Below, in pieces: positions 35,973 through 46,928 of a DNA stretch of 64,000 bases. The translations under genes and the position numbers were made by a program. Source of the DNA: JANYHF01 sp963732765 (lineage in GTDB: Bacteria > Pseudomonadota > Alphaproteobacteria > Rhizobiales > Hyphomicrobiaceae); the NCBI GenBank assembly GCA_963732765.1, contig CAVTAS010000006.1, positions 221,112-285,111 of the forward strand. Reading direction: 5' to 3'. The stretch's first letter is position 1. Each line of letters begins with the position of its first letter. The notes under the pieces are model-generated. The model ran no database searches. It worked only from the letters and a program-made list of their open reading frames with translations, and was not told the DNA's origin.

Positions 35973-38258
35973 ATGCACACTCCCCCCAAGACGATCCCCG
36001 TCCCGCCGATTGCTCCCAAGGAGCGTCACACCTTCAGCCGCCACGGCGTCACCCTCACCGATGATTACGCGTGGCTGCGCGCTGCCAACTGGCAGGAGGT
36101 GATGAAGAAGCCCGAGGTCCTGGAGCCGCGCATCCGCGCCTATCTCGAGGCCGAGAACGCCTACGCCGCTGCCTCGCTGGCCGATACCGAGGCGCTGCAA
36201 GCCGAGCTGTTCGCCGAGATCAAGGCTCGCATCAAGGAGGATGACGCAGGTGTCCCCACGCCCGATGGCCTCTGGGCCTACACGCAGCGCTTCGTGACCG
36301 GCAGCGAGCATCCTCGCATCGTGCGCATGCCGCGCAACGGCGGCCCCGAAGAGGTGATGTTGGACGGCGACGCCATGTCCAAAGCATCAGCCTATTGGGC
36401 GCTGGAATTCCACCGCCACAGTCCCGACCACCGCTTGCTCGGCTATGCGGTCGACGACACCGGCTCGGAATACTGCTCGTTGCGCGTGCGCGATTTGACG
36501 ACCGGCAAGGATCTGCCAGACGAAGTCCACAACGCCGCCGGCGCAATGATCTGGTCACCGGATGCAAAGTCCTTCTACTACACGCTGCTCGACGACAACC
36601 ACCGCTCGCTGACATTGCACCGCCACGTGCTGGGCACGCCAACCGGTGCGGATGCCTGCGTCTACACCGAAGCCGACTCGGGCATGTTCGTGGGCGTCGG
36701 CCAGACGCATAGTGGCCGGTTTGTTGTTGCACATGTGCGCGATCATACGCAGACGGAGCTGAGGCTGATCGATACCGAGCGACCCAACGCCGCCCCCACG
36801 CTGGTCGCCGCGCGCGAGCCTGACCACCAATACAACATCGAGCATTCCGGCAAGCTGCTCTACATACTAACGAACTCTGATGGCGCCGAAGATTTCCGCA
36901 TCGTGACGGCGCCCGTCGACGCCCCTGGCCGCGCGAACTGGACGGTGCTTGAACCACACCGAAAGGGCCGGTTGATCCTGGCCATGACGGCTTACCGCAA
37001 CCACCTCGTGCGCCTCGAACGCGAGGATGGTCTGCCTCGTATCATCATCCGCCGGCTGTCGGACGAGGTGGAACACGCCATCGCCTTCGACGAAGAAGCC
37101 TACTCGCTAGGGTTCCTGGACGGCTTCGAGTTCGACACCAGGTCGATACGCTTCATCTACTCGTCGCTGACCCGTCCCACCGAGACCTGGGACTACGACA
37201 TGGAAACGCGCGAGCGGACTCTGCGCAAGGTGCAGGAGGTGCCGTCGGGGCATCGGGCGGAGGACTATGTGAGCCGCCGCGTCATGGCCCCGGCCAAGGA
37301 TGGCGAACTGGTGCCGGTGTCGCTGATGTACCGGCGCGGCACTAAGCTGGATGGCTCCGCCCCCCTGATGCTCTACGGCTACGGGTCCTACGGCTATGCC
37401 ATGCCCGCCAGCTTCTCTGTGACGCGCCTGTCGCTGGTCGACCGCGGCTGGGTCTACGCCATCGCGCACATCCGTGGCGGCAAGGACAAGGGCTACCATT
37501 GGTATACGGACGGAAAGCTCGACAAGAAGATCAATACATTCACCGATTTCATCGCCGCGGGCGAGTTTCTGGCAAAGGAGAAGTTCACGTCACGTGGAAA
37601 AATCGTGGCACATGGCGGCTCGGCAGGCGGGCTGCTGATGGGCGCGGTCGCCAACATGGCCCCGGACCTGTGGCGTGGGATCGTGGCCGAAGTGCCGTTC
37701 GTGGATGTGGTGAACACGATCCTGGACGACACGCTGCCCCTGACTCCGCCCGAGTGGAAGGAATGGGGCAATCCGATAACGGACGAAGCGGCTTTCCGGT
37801 ATATGCTGAGCTATTCGCCGTATGACAATGTTGCGGCCAAGAACTATCCCGCCATCCTGGCCATGGGCGGCCTGACAGACCCGCGCGTCACCTATTGGGA
37901 GCCAGCCAAGTGGGTGGCGAAACTGCGGGCGGTAAAAACGGATAGGAACTTGCTTTTGATGAAGATCAACATGGACGCGGGGCATGGGGGCGCCAGCGGC
38001 AGGTTCGAGCGGCTGAAGGAGACAGCGCTGGCGTATGCGTTCGCGGTGAAGGTGGCGGGTAGGGCGGGCGCGACGAACGCCGGAACGCCAGTGGCAATGA
38101 GCGTTGAATTGGGTTCAGGCCTTGGTTCCGCGGCATCACGCCAGAGCCCGCACTGTCGGGGCCTTGGCGACCCATCCACCGTTCAACGCCATCATGCGGA
38201 CGACGAATGGCCGACCTCGCTCTCGTCGTCGATGGGGTTCTCTGTGCACACCATATAG
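35973..38258 (+). CDS. S9 family peptidase, oligopeptidase B-like
   Basis: This cytoplasmic serine peptidase of the prolyl oligopeptidase family cleaves short peptides. An N-terminal beta-propeller covers about residues 60-410 (EMxxDGD-type and YYTLLDD repeats). The alpha/beta hydrolase domain has YGSYGYAMPASFS, AHIRGG, GGSAGGLLMG with the catalytic Ser, the Asp region in GGLTDPRV, and the catalytic His in MDAGHGG. Length to ALAYAFAVKVAG is about 700 residues, as expected for protease II. The last 65 residues look non-native and overlap the convergent transferase gene, so an indel near 38062 probably hides a stop (TAG at 38065). Confidence 0.88.
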   Translation: MHTPPKTIPVPPIAPKERHTFSRHGVTLTDDYAWLRAANWQEVMKKPEVLEPRIRAYLEAENAYAAASLADTEALQAELFAEIKARIKEDDAGVPTPDGLWAYTQRFVTGSEHPRIVRMPRNGGPEEVMLDGDAMSKASAYWALEFHRHSPDHRLLGYAVDDTGSEYCSLRVRDLTTGKDLPDEVHNAAGAMIWSPDAKSFYYTLLDDNHRSLTLHRHVLGTPTGADACVYTEADSGMFVGVGQTHSGRFVVAHVRDHTQTELRLIDTERPNAAPTLVAAREPDHQYNIEHSGKLLYILTNSDGAEDFRIVTAPVDAPGRANWTVLEPHRKGRLILAMTAYRNHLVRLEREDGLPRIIIRRLSDEVEHAIAFDEEAYSLGFLDGFEFDTRSIRFIYSSLTRPTETWDYDMETRERTLRKVQEVPSGHRAEDYVSRRVMAPAKDGELVPVSLMYRRGTKLDGSAPLMLYGYGSYGYAMPASFSVTRLSLVDRGWVYAIAHIRGGKDKGYHWYTDGKLDKKINTFTDFIAAGEFLAKEKFTSRGKIVAHGGSAGGLLMGAVANMAPDLWRGIVAEVPFVDVVNTILDDTLPLTPPEWKEWGNPITDEAAFRYMLSYSPYDNVAAKNYPAILAMGGLTDPRVTYWEPAKWVAKLRAVKTDRNLLLMKINMDAGHGGASGRFERLKETALAYAFAVKVAGRAGATNAGTPVAMSVELGSGLGSAASRQSPHCRGLGDPSTVQRHHADDEWPTSLSSSMGFSVHTI

Positions 38259-38831
38259 GGCCAAAGCAACGTACCGAACAACGCAAATCTCCGTAGCCAG
38301 GCAAGGCACCGTGCAGGAACGCCTGATCGGCTAGCGTCACTTCGGCCGGCTTCAGGCCCTGCCGGAACGACTTAATGCTGCCTCGCGATCCGCGCCCACC
38401 AGTTCCAGCGGCCCCAGCGCTTTTTCGCGGCTGGATCGGAAGTAGGCCTTGTCTTCGTCGGCGATAACTTTGAACACCTGCGGAACGGCCAGCGCCCGGG
38501 TGTTCGGCAACAGCGACCAGTCGCACCAGGAGTTGATGAACTTGGCGTGCGCGCGTGCCGCCGCATCCGGGAACAGCAGCGGCTGTTCGGGATAGGTCTC
38601 GTCCAGATAGAGTGCGATGGCCCAGCTGTCGTGCACCCAGCGGCCGTCGTCCTGGATCGCGGGCACCTTGGACTGGCCGGACTTGGCTATCGCTGCCCGA
38701 TCGGTGAAGCGATGCGGGATGGTCTCGTAGTCGAGGCCTTTGTGCGCGAGCGCGAGTTTCGTGCGCCAGCAATAGGGCGAGAACCGGAGGTCCGGATTCG
38801 CGCCGGCGAGGTCGTGCAGGAGGATCGGCAT
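38136..38831 (-). pseudogene. Glutathione S-transferase family protein (frameshifts near the C-terminus)
   Basis: The ATG at 38831 starts a thioredoxin-fold domain with RFSPYCWRTKLALAHKG, DYETIPHRFTD, KVPAIQDDGRWVHDSWAIALYLDETYPEQPLLFP. This resembles the beta-etherase/LigE-like group of transferases. The alpha-helical C-terminal domain follows (AHAKFINSWCDWSLLP). Near 38360, 38255 and 38195 the frame shifts into AEVTLADQAFLHGALPGYGD, FGTLLWPYMVCTENPIDDE and FVVRMMALNGGWVAKAP, ending at 38136. The whole span is 232 codons, so the shifts compensate. The product is a cytoplasmic glutathione-dependent enzyme of unknown substrate. Confidence 0.82.
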
Positions 38832-38899
38832 GATTGGAGTTCCAGCTGAACGATATGTTCCGGCGGATGCCGATGCATCCGCACGATAACGATGCGTAC

Positions 38900-39700
38900 C
38901 TGTGAACACCGGCCTGACCGCCATCACCCGGTCACATCTTCCTCGGCGCGACCCCTCGGCCGAGCCCGCCCGCTGGCAGCCTATCGCAGCGCCTCCGGTT
39001 CGTCGCCGACGCGCGCCGGCAAGCAGATCGGCCATCTCGGCGTGCGTCGAGCACCTCATGCGTCGCTGGCCGACGAGCACCACATCGGCGGCGCCGGTCC
39101 GAGGACCGTCGTACTACGATCCACCATCTCTTGCGTCAGGCCGCGTCAGCGCCGCGCCAGATAATGCCGACGCGGATCGCTTCGGCTTCGGCCGGCGTTC
39201 TTCATCTCGCCGTTGGCTCCGCCAGACCGATCCAGCAGCGGGCGAGGCGAGTCGTCCTCGTTACCAACTGATAGAGCTGTCGGCGTCGGAACAGCCAGCA
39301 ATGGTGAATCGCCGACGCTGACCAGGCCAGGCCCTCGTCCGTGAACGTGGCGCCGACGGCGTGCAACCCATCCCTTGAGGTTGCGGTGGCGTCGCCGGCA
39401 GCGCGTCCGATCGCGCGGTTGGCGGCGTACAGGGAACTGGCAGAGCGTGATCGTTCCGTGCCCCACGGCTACCATCCTGGAAGATTGAAACAATGTGGCG
39501 CAGGCGATGCCGCTGGCTTCCGCGCCACCGACGTCCTCCCATGGATCGGCCGAGCGCGGCCAGCAGGTCGGGCCGCGCAGGCGGGCGCTGCGGCGATACC
39601 ATCCCGCGCGGCCGCCGCGATACTGACGAAAACTGACAGCTGCTTCCTGGCCCTCGCGGGCTTCCCACCATGGCGGCGACGCGTCAACGGAAGACTACGG
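38900..39700 (-). pseudogene. PP2C-type Ser/Thr protein phosphatase (heavily frameshifted)
   Basis: Several minus-strand frames together give PP2C motifs. They are a GMGG loop (about 39545) next to DVGGAEASGIACATLFQS, then WVSVGDSPLL-like sequence in GLVSVGDSPLLAVP (about 39330), QLNEDDS-type sequence and RPLLDRS (about 39250). ADVVLV and AEMADLLAG lie near 39030-39090. These match the DGMGG, GDSxxxL and NxDHS-like order of the family. The limits are approximate because about seven frame changes are needed. It follows two FHA genes on the same strand and would remove phosphates added by the kinase encoded at 41352. Confidence 0.6.
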
Positions 39701-39721
39701 TCTCACCACGCCTTGGCTTCG

Positions 39722-40385
39722 CTATTCCTTAAGGCCCGCGAGCTCCGACAGTGAATTCGTCGCCGCAGAAGGGCACGAACACCGACTGGGTACGTCCCAT
39801 CGGTGATGACGTCCATGGCCGCCGACTTCACCGCCGAGGTGGGCTCGGTCTCATGACAGCGATGACGTTCGTGCCTTGGCAAGGTTGGGGACCAGCAGGA
39901 CTGACGATCGGCGTCTGTATCGCGCGAAAGAGCCTGCTCCTCCGCAGAGATTGCATGGTCCCCAAAAGTCCACCGGAATACGCTGACTGGCATTTCGACC
40001 AATGTGTTATGCCCTCGAAAATGTGGCGGAACGAGCCCAGGCCTGGCCCGCCGATGATGACGAGCCAGCCGACCACGGGATCGGCGTGGAAGTCGGAGCG
40101 CAGCGGCTTGAGCGCCGCGCACGAGTTGGGTCTTGGCCAGGAGCGGGCATGGCGGGCGTCTTCCAGGACGGTTGATGATGGTGGCGGCGTTCGAATCGAC
40201 AGCACCAGGCTGACGCGCGCCAACCGAAGTCATGGCAGCTTCGGCAGCCCGCAGCGCATTTTGCAGCGACGATGGCGATGCACCGCGTCCCAGCAGCGCC
40301 GTCCGCTCGGCCTCGTCGCCGGACTGTCGCGACTGGCCTGCCACAGCTTCAACACACTTTGCAAAGGATCTTCTTCGTCGGCCAT
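39722..40385 (-). pseudogene. FHA-domain protein (frameshifted)
   Basis: The ATG at 40385 gives MADEEDPLQSVLKLWQASRD. Subsequent frames give LLGRGASPSSLQNALRAAEA and LLAKTQLVRGAQAAALRSDF. An FHA domain follows: DPVVGWLVIIGGPGLGSFRHI, then a hydrophobic strand with FGDHAISAEEQA (the phosphothreonine-binding SxxH/R region), GTNVIAV and MDVITM. It ends ELAGLKE at 39722. FHA domains bind phosphothreonine. About six shifts occur. Its start is 47 bases after the preceding FHA gene and it precedes the PP2C gene, so the three form a minus-strand operon. Confidence 0.6.
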
Positions 40386-40432
40386 CGATATCTGCCGATC
40401 GCGATGTCGGTCGACAGTGTTACGCCAACCAG

Positions 40433-41075
40433 TCAATGAGCCTCTCCAAAACGGAAACGAAGGCGAACGTCGCCCAGCTCGATCAGTCGCCCGCAGCCAG
40501 CGCGGCCTGCTCGACTCGCTCGGCGTTCACAACCACGCCGTTGCCCTCAGGGCCGGAGAGATCGGTGATGACGGACTTCTGCTCCGGGGTCTGTGTGGCG
40601 CCGCATGGTAGCGGTGCACGGTCTGGCTGGCGAGGCGGATGTCGTTCTCTTCGTGGCGTCCGATGCGAGATCATATTGCTGTCGATGCGGTGGACATCGG
40701 CATCGAGCACCGATCCCGATGACATCAGAAGAGGTAGCTGGCCGCGGATCTCGCGCACCTGGGGCCGGGTGAGTGCCGGCGCCATCTCGACTTGCGTAAA
40801 TGACTCGGCCTTGCGCATGGCCCAGCGCCGCGAACCGAAGCGCGAGACCAGCACGACCAGCGACAGGATTGGCAACAGCCCACCTAGAACCGCGGCGACC
40901 AGCATGAGTTGCGGCTCCTTAGCAGAACCTTCGGTGAACGCAGATTGCACGCGTGCCCACAACGAAACGTCGGCAGGTTCGGTGACGGTCTCGACCACCG
41001 ATTGCGCGGTGGCGGACGTTGCGATCAACCCGGGGCTGCAAACATGAGGAGTAGAGCGACGATCATTCCGCGCAT
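40433..41075 (-). pseudogene. Membrane-anchored FHA-domain protein (frameshifted)
   Basis: From the ATG at 41075 comes a signal peptide (MRGMIVALLLMFAAPG). A one-base shift near 41035 leads to LIATSATAQSVVETVTEPADV, then a transmembrane helix (LMLVAAVLGGLLPILSLVVLV). A cytoplasmic FHA domain follows in two frames (RIDSNMISIGR-like, VITDLSGPEGNGVVVNAERV, RIELGDVRLRFRFGEAH), ending at 40433. The NG in GPEGNGVVVN is the conserved FHA turn. It heads the FHA-FHA-PP2C operon and is divergent from the kinase gene, with 276 bases between the two starts. Confidence 0.65.
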
Positions 41076-41351
41076 AGCGACATCCTCGCAGGCGGTGGCG
41101 GTGGTTCTGCTCGGGCGGTCCCGAACTGGGGTATATCCTCGTCGAACAACTTTGCGGCTGCAAAACGGCGTTTGTGGTTGGCAAGCTGGGGCATGCCACA
41201 ATTCGGGGCAAATTTGCGCTCAAACACTTTGGGCAATACGCGGTACAACCCTTCGCCTGATCGCTTGGCTGGCGACGGACGCAACGGACGGCGAACATAA
41301 TTGGTCTTTTCCTCACCCTCCCTTGCAACAGCCAGAGCGCTCGACCACGGC

Positions 41352-43809
41352 ATGGACAATCTGCTCGCGCTGCCTATTGGAACTGAACTGGCCGGCGATT
41401 ACCGCATCGCCAAGGTGCTGGGTGCAGGTGGATTCGGCATTACCTATCTGGCCGAAGAGACGCCGCTGAACCGCGGCGTCGCCATCAAGGAGTATTTCCC
41501 CTCCGATTTCGCGGCGCGCGCGAAAACACCACGCTGGTGCGCTCGAAATCGCGCGGGCTGGACGAGGACTACCGGTGGGGCCTCGACCGCTTCATCGAGG
41601 AGGCGCAGGCCCTCGCCACCTTCGATCACGCCAACATTGTGCGCGTGTACCGATATTTCCGGCCAACAACACCGGCTACATGGTGCTGAAGCTGGAAGAT
41701 GGCGCAGCTTCAAGTCCTGGCTGGAGAGGCTCGGGCGCCGCCGCTGCAGGCCGAACTCGACGCCATCCTGGCACCGCTGCTCGATGCGCTGGAAACCATC
41801 CACACCGCAGTTTCCTGCATCGCGACATCGCGCCCGACAACATCATGATCCGTCCGGATGGCTCGCCGGTGCTGATCGATTTCGGCTCGGCGCGGCGCGA
41901 GGTGGCGTCGCATCTGAGCCCCATGAGCGTGCTGGTGAAGCCGGGCTACTCGCCTGCCGAGCAATATGCCCAGGACGGCAAGCGGCAAGGTCCGTGGACG
42001 GACATCTATGCGCTGGCCGCCACCCTCTATCATGCCGTGATAGGCCGCCGCCCCGCGGATTTGCCGGGTCGCATGCAACGCGACGAACTTGTTCCCGCAG
42101 CATTTGCGGCGGCAGAAGGGGCCTACCGCGCCAGTTTCCTGCAGGCCATCGACGCCGCCCTGCGGCTGTCGGTCGAGGCGCGTCCGCAGTCGATTGCCGA
42201 ATGGCGCAAGATGTTGTTGCATTCCGCGCATACGCTCGCCCCGCCCAAGCCGGCCCGCCAACCGGCGGCAAAGACGCCGCCGCAGACCCGCAAGCTGGAG
42301 GGCGGCGACGAGCCCAAGCCCTTCCGAATGAAGCCGAAGGCCAAGCCGGCCTTAGCGGCGGTGGGCTCGACAATCATGCCCAAGCCGCGGCAGCCGAGCC
42401 TGCGCCAAAGCCGGTGGCCCTGCCAAACCCCAAACCTTCGCCGAGTTCGACCTCAACTGGCCGCCTTCATCGGTGCAATGACGCCGATCGCCGCCGCCGC
42501 GCTGGTGAACGCCCGGGCCGGTGCAAAGGACGCATTGAATTGGCTGCAGCAAGCCATGCCGCGCAAGGTTGCCGAAGCGCCGCGGCGGGAAAAGCCGCGC
42601 GGCTTGCTCGACCGTCTGGCCGACGCACAGCCAGAGCCGACAGCGCTGGTCACGCCGGAGACGGATCCCGAGACCAAGTTGTTGCGTCCGGCCGTTCCGA
42701 CCCCGGCACCCAAGCCGCAGCTGCCCGTTGTCATCCCGCAACCCAAGCCCGTCGTTGCGCCCAGCGACACCATGCTTGGCCGTGTCAGGCGAACCATGCG
42801 CGGACTGGCGTGGCGCGCAGGTTTCGTGGTGGCACTGGTTGGCGTACTGGTAACTGTGGAGTTCTGGGGCCCCGCTGTCGGACTAACTGTTTCGCGCGGT
42901 CCTAGCATTTTCCAAGGCGGCGATGTGAGCCTGATCCGGGCTCTGCGCGGGCATGCTGTTGGGGTAGACGCGCTCACCGTGACGTCCGACGGCCTGATCG
43001 CCTCGGCCGGCGGCGATGGCCAGATCCTGGTGTGGAACGCCAAGACCGGCGAGCAACTGCACAGCATCCTGGCTGCCGGCGCGCAGGTGACCGCGCTGGC
43101 CTCGTCCGAACACGTTCTGTTGGCAGGTCTAGCCGACGGTTCGCTGGGCCTCTGGCAAATGGATACGGGCGACAAGATCGCCTCGTTCAACGAGCACGAC
43201 GGCCCGATCTGGGGGGCGACCTTCCTCAGCAGTTCCAAGCTGTTCGCGACCGTCGGCCAAGACAGCAAAGTCCGCCTGTGGGACAGCGGTCGTGGCGCGC
43301 GCAACACCTGGTCCGACCACAAGCGCCCGGTGTTCGCGGTAGCCTTTTCGTCGCACCGCCGCTTGTTGGCGACTGCGGGTGCGGACAAGACCGTGAAACT
43401 CTGGGACGAACGACGCCGCCGCCTGATCCGCACTTACACCGGGCACACAGAGGATGTGCGCGCGGTTGCGTTCTCGCCCGACGGACAGATCCTGGCTTCG
43501 GCGGGCAACGACAAGAGCATCATGCTGTGGTCGACAACATCGGACCAGCAGCTGAAGACGCTGACCGGGCACACCAACCGCATCGTGTCGCTGGACTTCT
43601 CGCCAGACGGCCGCATGCTGGCCTCAGGCAGCGAAGACGGAACGGTGAAGCTGTGGGATGCTCAAACCGGGGCGCTCCTGAATACCTACGAGGGCCATGT
43701 CAAAGCGGTGCGCGCCGTAGCGTTCCTGCCCGAGGGTCACAAGTTGGCGACGGCGGGGGATGATCTTACGGTGCGGCTATGGAACGCCAAAATTGGCGGG
43801 TATCCATGA
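41352..43809 (+). pseudogene. Membrane Ser/Thr protein kinase with C-terminal WD40 propeller (frameshifted in the kinase domain)
   Basis: The ATG at 41352 gives MDNLLALPIGTELAGDYRIA and the Gly-rich loop VLGAGGFGITYLA, then the catalytic Lys region (VAIKEYFP). After shifts near 41520, 41660 and 41730 the catalytic loop FLHRDIAPDNIMI and the metal-binding LIDFGSAR appear, followed by a GYSPAEQY activation segment. A Pro/Lys-rich linker leads to a transmembrane helix near 42825-42880 (AGFVVALVGVLVTVEFWG). Seven WD40-type repeats run to the end (LWDxxxxxL, GHTxxVxxVxFSPDG). The joined protein is about 820 residues: kinase inside, propeller outside the membrane. It is divergent from the FHA/PP2C operon. 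Confidence 0.82.
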
Positions 43810-43826
43810 ATGTCGGGCACTGAGCC

Positions 43827-44204
43827 CTACAACCCCTTCCCAGCCTGCACCGTTCCCGGATATTTCGTGCCATTCCCGCTGGCGATCCAGGTGATGGTTT
43901 CGGGTTTGGCGTCGAGATCGCCCGTCACGTCGTAGCAGACGAAGTTATCGTTTGGTGGCCACTTGGAGCAGAACCTGTCGCCTTGGACGTTCCATTCGCC
44001 AAGCGTCGGCGGCTTTTCCGGCGCGAGATAGGTGGTCTGGCCGTTAGCATCGAAGTACTGCTTCCAGATGCCATTGATATTCTCGCCGGTGACAGTGTTG
44101 CCCTTGATCAGGGCGTCGATCTCGCTGCCTTTCAAGGGACGCTCGGCGGCGAGCGCCGCGGACGTCATCAGCGCCAGAATGCAGATGGTACGCAGAACGA
44201 TCAT
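43827..44204 (-). CDS. Small secreted protein (possibly DUF995)
   Basis: This 125-residue protein has a signal peptide (MIVLRTICILALMTSAALA). Its mature part has SEIDALIKGNTVTGEN, a YFDANGQTTYLAP segment, and GDRFCSKWPPNDNFVCYDVTG with two cysteines that may pair. The ATG at 44204 has GGAGG seven bases upstream; the longer upstream frame is not needed. The IxxLIxGNTxxG opening resembles the DUF995 family of rhizobial secreted proteins, as I remember it. The function is unknown. It is convergent with the kinase gene. Confidence 0.6.
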   Translation of the reverse strand: MIVLRTICILALMTSAALAAERPLKGSEIDALIKGNTVTGENINGIWKQYFDANGQTTYLAPEKPPTLGEWNVQGDRFCSKWPPNDNFVCYDVTGDLDAKPETITWIASGNGTKYPGTVQAGKGL

Positions 44205-44240
44205 CAGGAACCTCCGAACCAAGTGGAGCGACGGTTCTGC

Positions 44241-44268
44241 TCCTCTCCCCCTTCTTAGGGGGAGAGGA
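44241..44268. repeat. GC-rich palindrome (copy D of a repeat family)
   Basis: The arms TCCTCTCCCCC (44241-44251) and its exact complement (44258-44268) give an 11-bp stem with a six-base loop, followed by an A-run. It shares the CTCTCCCC core of the family and sits between the uvrD stop and the small secreted protein's start. Confidence 0.65.
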
Positions 44269-44295
44269 GAAAAAAGCGTGTGCTGCATCTCGCTG

Positions 44296-46693
44296 TCACA
44301 GCATACTCACAAACGTCTCGACCACCTTTTTCCGGCCGGCGTCGGCGAAATCGACCGTCAGCTTGTTGCCGTCGATCTCGGCCACCGTCCCCGCGCCGAA
44401 CTTGTCGTGCCGAACCTGATCACCGACCTTGTAGGTCGAACTGGCCCGCGCACCGACGCCACCAGGTCGCCCTCGATTGTCATCGGACGCTTCGGCTGTT
44501 GCCGCAGCGGCGGCGCGCCGCGCTGGAAGGTGTTGGCCTGCTGGGCGAACTGCGCCTGGGCGCGCCTCCAGCCGGGCGTCTCGTACTGATGCGTGAAGCC
44601 GGCGGCCGGCTCGTCGAAGCGGCTCTGCGCATAGGCTCCGCCGTTCGAGTATCCGGTGCGAACCGCCGCTACTTCCACATGCGCTTCGGGCAGTTCGTCG
44701 ACAAAGCGCGACGGCATCTGACGATTGCCATAGTGCGTGTACGCGGCGGTTCTGCGCGAAGCTGATGGCCGCGAATTTGCGGCCCGCGTTATTCCGACAT
44801 AGGCGAGCCGCCGCTCTTCCTCCAGACCCGAAAGCCCGCTCTCGTCGAGCGAGCGCTGGTGCGGGAAAGGCCTTCCTCCCAGCCGGGCAGGAACACGGCG
44901 TCGAATTCCAGGCCCTTGGCGCCGTGCAGCGTCATGATGCTCACGCGCTCGCCATCGTCGCCTGGTCGACATCCATCACCAGGGAGACATGCTCCAGGAA
45001 GCCGGCAGCGTCTCGAACTCGCCCAGGAAGCGGATCAGCTCCTTCAGGTTCTCCAGCCGCGTGTGGCTCTGCGGATTGGGGTCCTGCTGCCACATGGTGG
45101 TGTAGCCGCTCTCGTCCAGGATCATCTGGGCCAGCTCGGTATGTGGCATATGTGCAATGCGACTGCGCCAGCCGTCGAACTGGGCCAGCAGATCGCGCAA
45201 GGACTTGCGCGCCTTCGGCTTCAGCTCCTCGGTCTCGACGATTTCGCGCGCCGCCTGCATCAAGTGCAAGCCGCGGGCGCGGGCGTGGTTGTGCAGTACC
45301 TGCAGAGATGCGTCGGCCAATCCCCGTTTGGGCGTGTTGAGGATACGCTCGAACTTCAGGTCGTTGGTGGGATTGACTGTCAGTTCCAGATAGGCCGTGG
45401 CGTCCTTGATCTCCAACCGCTCGTAAAAGCGCGGGCCGCCGATCACGCGGTACGGCAGACCCATGGTGACGAAGCGGTCTTCGAAAGCGCGCATCTGGAA
45501 CGAGGCACGCACCAGGATGGCGGCCTGGTTGAGGTTGCCGCCGGCCTTGCGCATCTCCTCAAGCCGTCGCCGATCATGCGGGCTTCTTCGCTGTCGTCCC
45601 AGAAGCCCTGCACCGAGGACCTTGTGGCCAATGGTATCGTCGGTGCGCAGGGTCTTGCCGAGCCGGCCCTTGTTCTGGGCGATGATGGACGAGGCAGCCG
45701 CAAGTATATGTCCGGTTGAGCGGTAGTTCTGCTCCAGGCGGATGACCTTGGCGCCCGGGAACTCCTTCTCGAAGCGCAGGATATTCTCCACCTCCGCTCC
45801 GCGCCAGCCATAGATCGATTGATCGTCGTCACCGACACAGCAGATGTTGCGCGTGCCCTGGGCCAGCAGGCGCAACCAGAGGTATTGCGCGACGTTGGTG
45901 TCCTGATACTCGTCCACCAAGATGAACTTGAACTTCTGGTGGTACATGGCGAGCACGTCGGGATGCTCCTGGAACAGCCTCAGACATTCCAGCAACAGAT
46001 CGCCGAAGTCGACACAGTTCAATTCCTTCATGCGCGCTTGATAGGCGGCGTACAGACTGAGCCCTTGCCTTCGGCGAAGGAATGACCTTCGCCTTGCGGC
46101 ACCTTGGATGGGATCAGGCCGCGATTCTTCCAGCCGTCGATGAGATTGGCCAGTTGCCGGGCCGGCCAGCGCTTGGCGTCCAGCTTCTCGGCCTCAAGCA
46201 GTTGCTTGAGCAGCCGAATCTGATCGTCGGTATCGAGGATCGTAAAACCGCTCTTCAGGCCGACCAGCTCGCAATGCCGCCGCAGCAGCCGCACGCCGAT
46301 AGCGTGGAACGTGCCCAGCCAAGGCATGCCCTCCACCGCCATACCAATGACGGCGCCGATGCGCTCCTTCATTTCGTGTGCGGCCCGGTTCGTGAAGGTG
46401 ACCGCCAGGATCTCGGAGCCGCGTGCTCTGCCGGTCGCGAGAATGTGACCGATGCGGGTGGTCAGAACGCGGGTCTTGCCGGTGCCCGCGCCAGCCAGGA
46501 CCAGGACGGGTCCCTCCAGTGTTTCCACGGCCAGCCGCTGCTCGGCATTCAGACCCTGGAGGTAGGGCACGCTCGAACGCTGCATTGCGCGCTGCGACAG
46601 CGGCAGCGAGGCTTCTGGTCCCTGGTCTTCGAAACTCTCGTCGCCCGCCATACCGACCGCCAGGTTCGCGGAATGTTTTCGACTCGTTGTCAT
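44296..46693 (-). pseudogene. uvrD: ATP-dependent DNA helicase UvrD/PcrA (frameshifted)
   Basis: This is a superfamily 1A 3'-5' helicase of nucleotide-excision and mismatch repair. The start at 46693 leads to YLQGLNAEQRLAVE (Q motif) and LAGAGTGKTRVLTTR (Walker A), then LAVTFTNRAAHEMKERI. Near 46035 the frame changes and gives LVDEYQDTN (motif II), VGDDDQSIYGWRGA (motif III) and RLEQNYRST (motif IV). Motifs V and VI appear as VSIMTLHGAKGLEFD and RRLAYVGITRA. The C-terminus has the VGDQVRHDKFGAGTV domain, ending VVETFVSML at 44296. The joined length of about 800 residues is normal. About seven indels break it. Confidence 0.85.
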
Positions 46694-46928
46694 GGTGACC
46701 CACTATAGCACAGGGCGCGTAGCGGCAATCGGCCGAATCCTGTTTCGTCCCATGAAACGCAACTTCATGGCGCTGCCACATGCGGGACCACCCGGCTTGA
46801 CCGGACAAGCTTAAAATGGTGTCTCGAACGGTGGAAGTCATCCTATCGATCCCGGCACACTGGCAAACGCCGGACGAGCGCGCGGCCTTGGACTGTGCTA
46901 GGATGGTTGCGGGGCGCTGAGGACTGCA

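Noticed and set aside
38900..43809. Type VI secretion cluster
   Set aside because: Kinase, FHA and PP2C genes often belong to type VI loci, but no sheath, tube, baseplate or ClpV gene is in the window. I kept it as a stand-alone signalling module.
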